Positions 25,533-33,530 of a stretch of 64,000 nt of DNA are shown in pieces. Source of the DNA: Flavobacteriales bacterium (lineage in GTDB: Bacteria; Bacteroidota; Bacteroidia; Flavobacteriales_F; PHOS-HE28); contig JADJXH010000003.1 of assembly GCA_016715895.1 (NCBI GenBank), forward strand, positions 620,001 to 684,000, given 5' to 3'. The notes under the pieces were generated by a model that saw nothing but the letters and a program-made list of their open reading frames with translations, did no database searches and was not told the origin of the DNA. The number at the start of each line of letters is the position of its first letter. Positions within the stretch are counted from its first letter, which is position 1. The position numbers were made by a program, and so were the translations under genes.

Positions 25533-28500
25533 GGCCACGCCGAGCTCCTTCAGGAAACGCTCGTTGGGGCGGGTGCCGTCCTTGTCCGCACTGTGCTCGG
25601 CCTTGATGCGCCGCACGAAGTACATGTCGATGGCGCCCTTGTTCTTGGCCTCGACCTGCCCGCGGTGCACGCACTCGAAGCGGTCCTTGATCAGCGCGTA
25701 CGTGGAGCCGCTGACGTTCACCTCGCCCGGTTCGCCGCTGCTCTCCATGCGGCTGGCGGTGTTCACCGTGTCGCCCCAGATGTCGTAGGCGAACTTGCGC
25801 TTGCCCACCACGCCGGCCACCACGGGGCCTGTATGCACACCGATGCGGAGGATCCAGGGCACCTTGCCCCTGGCCTCGCGCTGGCGGCGCCATTCGTCCA
25901 TCAGGTCGCGCACCTCCAGGGCGGCCAGCACGCATTTCACCGCGTGGTGCGGGTCGGCCACGGGCACGCCGGAGGCGCACATGTAGCTGTCGCCGATGGT
26001 CTTGATCTTCTCGATGCCGTAGCGGCCCACGATCTCGTCGAAGTGGATGAAGCACTCGTCCAGCTCGGTGACGAGCTCCTCGGGGCTCATCTTCTCGGCC
26101 GCCTTGGTGAAGCCCTTCATGTCGGTGAAGAGCACGGTGACGGCGTCGTGTCGACGGGCGGTGGCCTTGCCCTTGTCCTTGAGCTCCTCGCTGATCTCCT
26201 TGGGCAGGATGTTGAGCAGCAGGTCCTCGATGCGGCCCTTCTGGTGTTCGATCTCACGGCTTTGGGCGCGCACCTCCTCGGTGCGTTCCTCCACGCGGCG
26301 CTCCAGGATCTGGTTGCGCATGCGCAGCTGCCGTTCGCGCACCTTCACCCAGCTGAACAGCACCAGGGCGATGAAGGCGGTGAGCGCGGTGTAGAACCAC
26401 CAGGAGCGGTACCATGGGGGCAGCACGGTGAAGGTGAGGCTGGCGGGGGCGCTCCACAGGCCCGCGCGGTTGATGCTCTTCACCCGGAAGGTGTAGTTGC
26501 CCGGAGGCAGGGCCGGGAAGAAGGCCTCGGTGGCCACCGTCAGGGGCTGCCAATCCCGGTCCAGGCCTTCCAGCAGGGTGCTGTAGCGCACGGCGCCGGG
26601 GTCGCTGAGGCTCACCGTTCCATAGTGGATGCGGATGGAGCGCTCGCTGTGGCCGAGGCTGAGGTCCTGCTCCAAGGGGCGGTCCTCCAGGTTGACGCTG
26701 AGGCCGCGCAGGGCCACGATGGGCGGTGTCGGTGCTCCATCGCCCTGATCGGGCACCACACGGGTGGCCCCGCGCGCCGTACCGAACCACAGGTCGCCGG
26801 CGCGTGTGAGGCAGGCCGCGCCGGGTTTGGCCTCCACGCCGATGAAGCCGGAGCGTTCGGTGTAGGAGAGGAAGCCTTCCTGGTCCGGGCGCCAGCTGTT
26901 GAGCCCGCCCACCGTGCCGATCCACAGGTGGCCCTTGGCATCGCGCAGCAGGGAGCGCACCGTGTTGTCCAGCAAGCCGTCCACCTGGGTGTAGGCCCGC
27001 TCCTCCTTGCCGTTGGACAACAGCATGAGGCCCTGGCTTCTTGTACCGACCCAAAGGCGGCCGGTGGCGTCCTGTACGAAGGCGGTGGGCGAGAATGCCC
27101 TCCCCAGGTCGACGCGCTGCGCGCGACCGTTGTCGATGCGGGTGATCCCCTTGTCCTTGCTGCCCACCCAGATGCTGCCCTTGTCATCGCGGTACAACGC
27201 GGTGACGGGGGTGGTGGGCACGCCATCCTCCTCGGTGTACACCATGGGCGGCGCCCCGGCGGCATAGCGGCGCAGGCCGGTGATGGTGCCGATGTAGAGC
27301 TCGCCCGGCTGGCCCACGGCGAGGGCCGTCACCTTGCCACGCGGGATCAGCACGTCCAGGTCGGGGTGCGGCACGGGCTGGAAGGCCACGGGGTCCAGTT
27401 CCACCAGGCCGTTGGTCTCGGATCCGACCCACACGTTGCCGCTGGCGTCCTCGGCCAGCACCCGCACGCGGGAGGTGCGCACCGTCTGGAGGTTCTTGAT
27501 CATGCCCGTGCCCTGCACCCGCGGATCGAGGATGCTCACCCCGCCATCGGTGCCGAACCAGATGCGGCCGCTGCGGTCCTCCAGCACGGCCCACACCTGC
27601 TGGTCCAGCAGGCCGTCCTGCTCCAGCAGGTTGAGGAAGCGCTCGCCCTTGAAGATGTTGAGGCCGTAGTCGTTCGTGGCCAGCAGCATGTTGCCTTCGC
27701 GGTCGCGGGTGATGCGGCGGATCAGCAGGCTCTCCAGTCCGTTGCCGGGATGGTAGTGGCGACGCACGCCGTTGAGGCCGATCACGGCGGCACCGCCGCC
27801 CCAGGTGCCCACCCACACCTGTCCGGTGGCATCCTCCCCGAAGCACATCACGAAGTCGCTGGGCAGGCCATTGGCCGTGCTGTAGTTCACCACCTGTCCG
27901 GTGCGGGGATCGAGCACGAAGGCCCCGCTGCCCTGCGTGCCCAGCCAGCGCCTGCCGTCGGAATCCTCATACAGGGCACTGATGCCGAGCACGTCCTCCA
28001 GGCCGTTCCACTCCAGCGAAGCGAACCGCTTGGTGGCGGGGTCCCAGCGCTTCAACGTTCCACCGTCCTCCAGGAAGGCCAGGGTGCCATCGCGGAAGTG
28101 CACCGCATCCACGACATGGTCCAGCAGGCCTTGATCGCTGCCGAAGCGGTCCACCGTGGGCGCACCCTCCGCGCTGATGGCGCTGATGCGCAGGGCCCCC
28201 TGCCCCATCGTGGTGACCCACACGGCACCATCGCCGTCCTGCACCAGGGCGGTGACATCGGAAGTGAGGGCCTCGCCGGGCAGGGTCAAGGTGGAGAACG
28301 TGCGGCCGGAACGAACGGTGAGGCCGCCGCCGGTGTGGCCGGCCCAGAAGCGGCCGTCGCGGTCGATCAACAGGCAGCGCACGCCTTTGGGGGCCGTGCC
28401 ATCCTCGGTGCCGTAGGCGCGGATGCCCACGCGGTCGCGACCATCGAAGCTCACCAGCCCGTCCTCAGTGCCGAGCCACACCAGCCCCGAGCTGTCCTGC

Positions 28501-28622
28501 ACCACGCAGTACACGTTGCTGGAGGGCAGGCCGTTCTGCACGTCGAGGCGCTCGAAGTAGAAGCGCTGCGCCACCAGGGGCGCGGTGAGCAGGAGCAGCG
28601 GGGCGATCAGGAACCGGCGCAT
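25509..28622 (-). CDS. Propeller-sensor adenylate cyclase (class III)
   Basis: Predicted to make cyclic AMP in the cytoplasm in response to an extracytoplasmic signal. 1037 residues: signal peptide (1-19), a double regulator propeller (about 20-640, repeats such as GLVWLGTEDGLVSF, GRIWFGTDGGVS, GHLWIGTVGGLN) and a Y_Y_Y strand domain (about 645-735). One membrane helix (743-760) follows, then a coiled coil ending in LLLNILPKEISEELKDKG, which is typical of cyclases. The catalytic domain (about 824-1012) has metal Asp834 (FTDMKG) and Asp878 (GDSYM), adenine-specifying Lys874 and Asp947, and transition-state Asn954 and Arg958. The input half is that of hybrid two-component sensors, with the kinase replaced by a cyclase. 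Its ATG lies 3 bases after the stop of the caspase-fold gene. Confidence 0.9.
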   Translation of the reverse strand: MRRFLIAPLLLLTAPLVAQRFYFERLDVQNGLPSSNVYCVVQDSSGLVWLGTEDGLVSFDGRDRVGIRAYGTEDGTAPKGVRCLLIDRDGRFWAGHTGGGLTVRSGRTFSTLTLPGEALTSDVTALVQDGDGAVWVTTMGQGALRISAISAEGAPTVDRFGSDQGLLDHVVDAVHFRDGTLAFLEDGGTLKRWDPATKRFASLEWNGLEDVLGISALYEDSDGRRWLGTQGSGAFVLDPRTGQVVNYSTANGLPSDFVMCFGEDATGQVWVGTWGGGAAVIGLNGVRRHYHPGNGLESLLIRRITRDREGNMLLATNDYGLNIFKGERFLNLLEQDGLLDQQVWAVLEDRSGRIWFGTDGGVSILDPRVQGTGMIKNLQTVRTSRVRVLAEDASGNVWVGSETNGLVELDPVAFQPVPHPDLDVLIPRGKVTALAVGQPGELYIGTITGLRRYAAGAPPMVYTEEDGVPTTPVTALYRDDKGSIWVGSKDKGITRIDNGRAQRVDLGRAFSPTAFVQDATGRLWVGTRSQGLMLLSNGKEERAYTQVDGLLDNTVRSLLRDAKGHLWIGTVGGLNSWRPDQEGFLSYTERSGFIGVEAKPGAACLTRAGDLWFGTARGATRVVPDQGDGAPTPPIVALRGLSVNLEDRPLEQDLSLGHSERSIRIHYGTVSLSDPGAVRYSTLLEGLDRDWQPLTVATEAFFPALPPGNYTFRVKSINRAGLWSAPASLTFTVLPPWYRSWWFYTALTAFIALVLFSWVKVRERQLRMRNQILERRVEERTEEVRAQSREIEHQKGRIEDLLLNILPKEISEELKDKGKATARRHDAVTVLFTDMKGFTKAAEKMSPEELVTELDECFIHFDEIVGRYGIEKIKTIGDSYMCASGVPVADPHHAVKCVLAALEVRDLMDEWRRQREARGKVPWILRIGVHTGPVVAGVVGKRKFAYDIWGDTVNTASRMESSGEPGEVNVSGSTYALIKDRFECVHRGQVEAKNKGAIDMYFVRRIKAEHSADKDGTRPNERFLKELGVASAVEQLA

Positions 28623-28625
28623 CGG

Positions 28626-30833
28626 CTATCGGGTGAGGTCGTAGAAACTGGCCTCCGAACCAGCGGCATCGCTCACCACCAGGGTGTTGGTCACCGACTC
28701 GCTGTAGTTCTGGATCAGGTTCTTCAGCGGGCCGTAGTTGTAGAAGGTGTAGATGTCATCCTTCTTGGCGTCCACCGGGATCCAGTAGCTCTTGCCACCC
28801 ACGGTGCGGCCGTGCCCGGCGTACCACACCAGCACGGTGTTCACCTTGTTGCTGCGCACCAGGTCGCGCAGTTCGGTGCTGAAGAAGCGTTCGAGCTGCT
28901 GCTTGGAGAGGTTCTTCTTGGTGATGGTCCTCTGCACGTTGTACTTGGCGAAGGCCTTCTGCATCTTGGCCGCATCGCCGCCCTGGCCTTGGAGCGCGGG
29001 GAAGCTGCGGTACTCGCTGTTCTCGATGTACACCACCCAGGTGGTGCCGGAGGACACCGCGGTGCCGCCGGCAGGCTTGTCGGCCGGGCGTTCGGCAGGC
29101 TTGTCGGCGGGCCGGTCGGCCACCACCGCAGGCTCCACGGGGCGCGGTGCCGGTGCGGCCTTGCGCTGCAGTTGCACCAGCACCTCGCTGGCGTTGCCGA
29201 AGCGGTCCTCGGCCCGCACGGTGAACCGGTCCTTGCCGGCGATCACCAGCTTGATGCTGAACTCCGTGCGGTTGGTGTCCGGCACATAGCTGGCCACGAT
29301 GCCGTCCACCGTCACGCTGCGGATGATGCTCGCATCGCTGGCCACGCCCTCGATGAAGAGGTCCTCGCGGTCGGCGGGCACGGTGATGATGCGGTCCGGA
29401 CCCGGGTCCGGTGAGGTCACGGCGAGGTCGGGGGCCACGCCTTCGGTGCGCTCCACCTTCAAGGTGACCGTGGCCAGGTTGCCGTACACGTCCTCGGCCT
29501 CCACGGTGAGGCGCTCCTCGGTGACGGCCAACGGGATGCTGGTGAAGAACTCCGGATCCTTCTCGTCCCTGGCGAAGTCGGCCTCCGTGCCGTTGACGCG
29601 GATGGCCTTCAACAGGTTGCGGTCGCGCACGTGGCCGGTCACCTTCACCTGCCGCAGGGCGTTGCTCACCTGCACCACCTCGCCGGTCCGGCTGGGCTCC
29701 ACCAGGGTGATCACCGGCGGATCCTCCTCGCGGTTGAGCTCGAAGAGCGCATCGGCCACCCGCTTGCGCCGCTCCTGGATGTCCAGTGCTGTAACACCTT
29801 CGGCGTTGATGCTTTCGGGAAGGGCCTTGGCGGCCAGGTCCAGGTCGCGTTGCGCACCCTCCAGGTCCACGTTGGCCTCCTTGCACTCGGCGCGCAGCAG
29901 CAGGGCCTGCACGTCCTTGGGCTGTTCCTGCAGCACCCGGTTGAGGTCGTTCACGGCGTTCTGCTGCTGGCCGTAGCCCTTGTAGTAGCGGGCGCGCTGG
30001 CGGTACACCTCGGCATCGGTGCGGCCGTTGGCGATCACCTTGCTGATGTCGTCGATGGCCTTGGCGTACTCCTTCTGCAGGGCGAAGGCCTTGCTGCGGG
30101 TGAACAGGGCGGCGGTGCTGCGCGGGTTCAGCTCCAACGCGGTGGTGGTGCGCTCCACGGCCTTGTCCAGGGTGCGCAGCTGCATGGTGGGCCCGGTGTA
30201 CTGCTCGTAGAGCTTCAGCTGCACCTCGGCCAGGGCCACGTAGGCGTCCTCGTACAGGTAGTTCCACTCGATCACGCGCTCCAGATCGGTCTCGGCGGTG
30301 CGGTAGTCGCGCTGGGCCATGCGCACCAGGCCGTGCAGGTAGTAGGTGTCCGTGGTGCCCTTCTGCGCCAGGGCGGCATCGCTGGCGGCGGCGGCGCCGT
30401 CCAGGTCGTTCAGTGCCAGGCACACGCGCACCTTGGCCTGCAGGGCCTCCATGCTCTTTGGGTCGATGGCCAGGGCCTTGTTGCACAGCTCCAGGGCCTC
30501 CTGCGAGCGGCCCAGGTCCAGGTAGGCCTTGGCGGCGCGGGCGGCATGGCCGGCATCACCGGGTTGCAGCTCGTGCACCTTCCGCAGGTCGGCAGCGGCT
30601 TCCTCGGGCTTGTCCAGCAGGACGTACACCTCGGCCCGGGCCTGGTAGGCCTTGATCATGCCGGGATCCACCTGGATGGCCAGCCCGTATTTCTCCACGG
30701 CCTCGCTGAGCTGCTGGGCCTCGCGCAAGGCCTCGGCCTCCTTGAAGAAGGCCTTGCCGCTTTGGGCGGAGGCGGTTACGGAGAGAACCAGGAAGGCGCC
30801 CGGGAGCAGGAACAACAGGATGCGGCGAAGCAT
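28626..30833 (-). CDS. TPR / Ig-like / caspase-fold protein without the catalytic cysteine
   Basis: 735 residues. Signal peptide (1-23, cleavage near ASAQ), about nine TPR hairpins (25-370), two Ig-like repeats (about 385-470 and 480-570), a Pro-rich linker (AERPADKPAG) and a C-terminal caspase-like p20 region (about 605-735). The His of the caspase dyad is present (His674 in VWYAGHG). The second motif reads VVSDAAGSE, with Ala724 where active members have Cys (DACYSG type). The chain ends 11 residues later, so there is no p10 part. It should therefore be catalytically inactive. It is first in an operon with the sensor cyclase, 3 bases apart. Probably a periplasmic scaffold or ligand-sensing partner, an inference. 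Confidence 0.85.
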   Translation of the reverse strand: MLRRILLFLLPGAFLVLSVTASAQSGKAFFKEAEALREAQQLSEAVEKYGLAIQVDPGMIKAYQARAEVYVLLDKPEEAAADLRKVHELQPGDAGHAARAAKAYLDLGRSQEALELCNKALAIDPKSMEALQAKVRVCLALNDLDGAAAASDAALAQKGTTDTYYLHGLVRMAQRDYRTAETDLERVIEWNYLYEDAYVALAEVQLKLYEQYTGPTMQLRTLDKAVERTTTALELNPRSTAALFTRSKAFALQKEYAKAIDDISKVIANGRTDAEVYRQRARYYKGYGQQQNAVNDLNRVLQEQPKDVQALLLRAECKEANVDLEGAQRDLDLAAKALPESINAEGVTALDIQERRKRVADALFELNREEDPPVITLVEPSRTGEVVQVSNALRQVKVTGHVRDRNLLKAIRVNGTEADFARDEKDPEFFTSIPLAVTEERLTVEAEDVYGNLATVTLKVERTEGVAPDLAVTSPDPGPDRIITVPADREDLFIEGVASDASIIRSVTVDGIVASYVPDTNRTEFSIKLVIAGKDRFTVRAEDRFGNASEVLVQLQRKAAPAPRPVEPAVVADRPADKPAERPADKPAGGTAVSSGTTWVVYIENSEYRSFPALQGQGGDAAKMQKAFAKYNVQRTITKKNLSKQQLERFFSTELRDLVRSNKVNTVLVWYAGHGRTVGGKSYWIPVDAKKDDIYTFYNYGPLKNLIQNYSESVTNTLVVSDAAGSEASFYDLTR

Positions 30834-30839
30834 GGCGCA

Positions 30840-30847
30840 CGAAAATA
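30840..30847 (-). promoter_or_regulatory. -7 element (TATTTTCG) of the caspase-fold/cyclase operon
   Basis: TATTTTCG on the minus strand, ending 6 bases before the ATG at 30833. Predicts a very short or absent 5' leader. Confidence 0.5.
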
Positions 30848-30896
30848 GGCGGTGGCGCCCCGCCGTCGATCCCCGTGAGGTTCTTTGTGGCGTCCG

Positions 30897-32363
30897 TCAG
30901 ATGCGGAAGCGCAGGATGCCCATGGCCAGGGAGACCGTGGGCGTGTCCTGGCTGAAGAAGGAGAGCATGTCGCGGCTGGCGAAGCCGCCCTCCCACTGGC
31001 CCGAGGGCAGGCGGAAGAGCAGGCCCATGGGCAGGCGGGTGTCGTAGTTACCACCCGTGACCACCCCGGCCTGCAGGGTGAGGAATTTCACCGGGCTGTA
31101 CTCCCCGCCCACGCTGAACTGCGGCCTGGCGATGTTGCCGGGCACGTCGTTCAGCGGCAGCACCACGTCGATGCCCACCTCGGCCTTGTCGGGCACCACG
31201 TAGCTGGCGCCCACACGCAGCATGCCCGGGGTGGCCACCCGCTTCTGGGCCAGACCCTCCCAGTTGAGGATGCCCAGCTCGGAGGTGATCACCTCGGCCT
31301 GGTCGAAGAAGTTGTAGCTGGTGAAGCCGGGGCTGTCGAGCGTGTAGAGCGTGTCGTCCTTGGCGCTGTACGCGTTGCCATCCCACGTCATGGAGCCCAG
31401 GCCCGTGGCGGCCACGCCCACCTTCAGGCGGTCCTTGTACACCGCGCTGATGCCGACATCGCCGCTGAAGCCGCGCCCCACGCTGCGCAGCCCGCTGCCG
31501 CCCACCGTGCTGGGGTTGCTGGCGGCGGCCGTGCCGTAGTCCACGTCGAACACGGGGCTCAGGGCGCTGAAGGCCTGCCAGCGGCCGTCCTTCTCACCGA
31601 TGTCGATGTGCGCGAAGCCCTGCAGGTAGCGGAAGCCGATGCCACCGTGCCACTCCACCGTGCCGGTGGTGAACAGGCGGCGGCCCCACGAGAAGGCGTA
31701 CTCGCGCGTCCAGCTCAACGTCATGCGGGTGTCGTCCATCAGCTGGCTGATGCGCCGGCCCTCACCGGGCTCCACGAAGCCGCGGCGCACCAGCGCCAGC
31801 GTGTCCGCGCCCAGGTCGGGGCGGTTGGCGATCACCGTGCCGTCGGCCAGCTCCAGGTGCGTGAAGTAGGGCGCGCGGCGGCCCAGGAAGAGGAGGTCGC
31901 TGGTGGTGCCATTGTAGTAGCTGTCCCACTGGAACCGGTCACCGATGCTGATGGCGAAGCCGCCGGCGTCGTCGTTCAGGAAGCTGAAGCCCAGCAGGCG
32001 CATGTCGGCGTTCAGCGCCAGGTCGGCCCCGCCGAAGTTGTCCGCGGCGGCGGCCTGCTCGTTGCCGGTGAAGGTGCGGTCGAAGTCGCGGAGCATGTCC
32101 TTCCGCAGCACCTTGCGCGAAACGCCCGTGGTGTGGATGGAATAGGCGCCCTCCAGCAGGCCGAAGACGAAGCGCGGGTCCTCGTACTTCAGGTCCCAGC
32201 CCAGGTTGGCCGGGTTGATGCCGATGCTCTGGTAGTCGGCGGCCAGCGTGGTGGCGATGCCGGTGCCGGTGACGGTGAAGGAGGGCCCTTCGGTCTGGGC
32301 CGTGGCGGCCAGGGCCAGCGAAAGGCCGGCCAGCGCGGAAAGGAGGCGGACGGGAAGGCGCAT
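30897..32363 (-). CDS. DUF5723 outer-membrane beta-barrel protein
   Basis: 488 residues: signal peptide (about 1-22) followed by alternating amphipathic strands and Gly/aromatic turns typical of FadL/PorV-like barrels. It contains the phrase SIGINPANLGW, characteristic of Bacteroidota proteins that carry NPA near the mature N-terminus. It ends in an aromatic strand with a C-terminal RFRI. Ligand unknown; a role in transport or as a surface anchor is possible. It begins 38 bases after fabI and is probably co-transcribed with it. Confidence 0.82.
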   Translation of the reverse strand: MRLPVRLLSALAGLSLALAATAQTEGPSFTVTGTGIATTLAADYQSIGINPANLGWDLKYEDPRFVFGLLEGAYSIHTTGVSRKVLRKDMLRDFDRTFTGNEQAAAADNFGGADLALNADMRLLGFSFLNDDAGGFAISIGDRFQWDSYYNGTTSDLLFLGRRAPYFTHLELADGTVIANRPDLGADTLALVRRGFVEPGEGRRISQLMDDTRMTLSWTREYAFSWGRRLFTTGTVEWHGGIGFRYLQGFAHIDIGEKDGRWQAFSALSPVFDVDYGTAAASNPSTVGGSGLRSVGRGFSGDVGISAVYKDRLKVGVAATGLGSMTWDGNAYSAKDDTLYTLDSPGFTSYNFFDQAEVITSELGILNWEGLAQKRVATPGMLRVGASYVVPDKAEVGIDVVLPLNDVPGNIARPQFSVGGEYSPVKFLTLQAGVVTGGNYDTRLPMGLLFRLPSGQWEGGFASRDMLSFFSQDTPTVSLAMGILRFRI

Positions 32364-32401
32364 GGGGTGTTGGTTGGGTGACCCCGCGAGGCGCACGGGC
32401 G

Positions 32402-33217
32402 CTACTCGCCGGTGAACTTGGCCATCACCTCGGGGGTGACGCCGGTGGTGCTGAACCCGCCGTCGTGGTAGAGGTTCTGCATGGTGACGTAGCGGGTGAG
32501 GTCGCTGAAGAGGGTGAGGCAGAAGCGGGCGCAGTCCTCGGCCGGGGCGTTGCCCAGCGGGCTCATGGCCTGGGCGAAGCCGAAGAAGCCGTCGAAGCCC
32601 TTGATGCCGCTGCCGGCGGTGGTCATGGTGGGGCTCTGGCTCACGGTGTTCACGCGGATGCGCTTCTCGCGGCCCAGGCGGTAGCCCCAGCTGCGCGTGA
32701 TGCTCTCCAGCAGGGCCTTGGCATCGGCCATGTCGCCGTAGTCGGGGAACACGCGCTGGGCGGCGATGTAGGTGAGGGCCACCACGCTGCCTCCATCGGC
32801 CAGGGCCCCGGCCTTCTCGGCGGCGGCCAGCATGCGGTGCAGGCTCATGGCGCTCACGTCCAGGGTCTGCTTGTACCAGTCGTAGTTGAGGTCGTTGTAG
32901 GGCCGGCCCTTGCGCACGTTGGGGCTCATGCCGATGCTGTGGAGCACGAAGTCGGCCGGGCCGCCGAGCTGCTGGGCGCTCTCGGTGAAGAGCTTCTCCA
33001 GGTCGGCGTCGTTGGTGGCATCGGCGGGGATCACCGGGGCACCGGTGGCGTCGGCCAGCTTCTTGATCTCGCCCATGCGCATGGCCACGGGCGCGTTGGT
33101 GAGCACGAAGCGCGCGCCTTCGGCGTGGGCCAGCTCGGCCACCTTCCACGCGATGCTCTGGTCGTTGAGGGCGCCGGTGATGATGCCGCGCTTGCCGCTG
33201 AGGAGTCCGTAGGCCAT
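32402..33217 (-). CDS. fabI: Enoyl-[acyl-carrier-protein] reductase (NADH), FabI
   Basis: Last reductive step of each fatty-acid elongation cycle. 271 residues. It opens with GLLSGKRGIITGALNDQSIAW, has LHSIGMSP, and the catalytic Tyr-x6-Lys is in DYGDMADAK. DGGFSTTG is near the C-terminus. The ATG at 33217 fits the family, and a promoter element lies 18 bases upstream. Earlier in-frame starts would place the promoter inside the gene. Confidence 0.95.
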   Translation of the reverse strand: MAYGLLSGKRGIITGALNDQSIAWKVAELAHAEGARFVLTNAPVAMRMGEIKKLADATGAPVIPADATNDADLEKLFTESAQQLGGPADFVLHSIGMSPNVRKGRPYNDLNYDWYKQTLDVSAMSLHRMLAAAEKAGALADGGSVVALTYIAAQRVFPDYGDMADAKALLESITRSWGYRLGREKRIRVNTVSQSPTMTTAGSGIKGFDGFFGFAQAMSPLGNAPAEDCARFCLTLFSDLTRYVTMQNLYHDGGFSTTGVTPEVMAKFTGE

Positions 33218-33235
33218 GAGTGCAGGTTGAGGGGT

Positions 33236-33243
33236 CGAAAATA
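33236..33243 (-). promoter_or_regulatory. -7 element (TATTTTCG) of fabI
   Basis: TATTTTCG on the minus strand, 18 bases before the fabI ATG. It also argues for the short fabI start. Confidence 0.55.
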
Positions 33244-33354
33244 GCCGTTCGGGCGGGAGTGGGTGGATGGCGGGCCGGGCAGGAGCGTGTGCGGACCGAG
33301 CGCATCCACCGGGAATGGTGGGACCGCCCACCTGCGCCCGGATCCTGGTGTGAC

Positions 33355-33362
33355 TATCTTCA
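33355..33362 (+). promoter_or_regulatory. Possible -7 element (TATCTTCA)
   Basis: TATCTTCA, two changes from TAnnTTTG, 18 bases before the small frame at 33381 and 164 bases before the first delta-60 gene. It could be the promoter of the paralogue pair. Apart from this, the fabI promoter and the sorting-domain relic, I see nothing in 33218-33526. Confidence 0.35.
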
Positions 33363-33380
33363 ACTCCCAGAACGGTCAAC

Positions 33381-33530
33381 ATGGCTTGTGCACATCTTCC
33401 TGGGCGGAACCCGTACGACCGCACCGATGCCGAACTGGACAGCGCGGAGGTGCCCCCCAGGGTATACATCGTGGAACTCCTGAGCACTTCGGGTTCCCTT
33501 GTGCGTGATCGTTTCGTCGTGCAACCATGA
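33381..33530 (+). pseudogene. Relic of a T9SS C-terminal sorting domain
   Basis: A 49-codon frame that overlaps the start of the next gene (ATGA). Its last third, VPPRVYIVELLSTSGSLV followed by a RFVVQP end, reads like the closing strands of a type A sorting domain. Compare VPAGSYAVVLLG and the LIVQP end of the neighbour. Just upstream, another frame gives GVTIFNSQNGQ (about 33349-33381), which resembles the middle of the same domain. This suggests a decayed third member of the tandem family broken by frameshifts. It could instead be a chance frame, but the shared end and position make that less likely. Confidence 0.5.

Noticed and set aside
25593..29414. Very long plus-strand open frame antisense to the cyclase and caspase-fold genes
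   Set aside because: Composition is His/Ala/Gly/Val/Leu repeats with no domain, typical of antisense frames in GC-rich DNA. The minus strand holds clear domains.
33220..33380. Short plus-strand frames in the fabI upstream region
   Set aside because: They overlap the fabI promoter and have no signal or family pattern apart from the sorting-domain relic noted separately.
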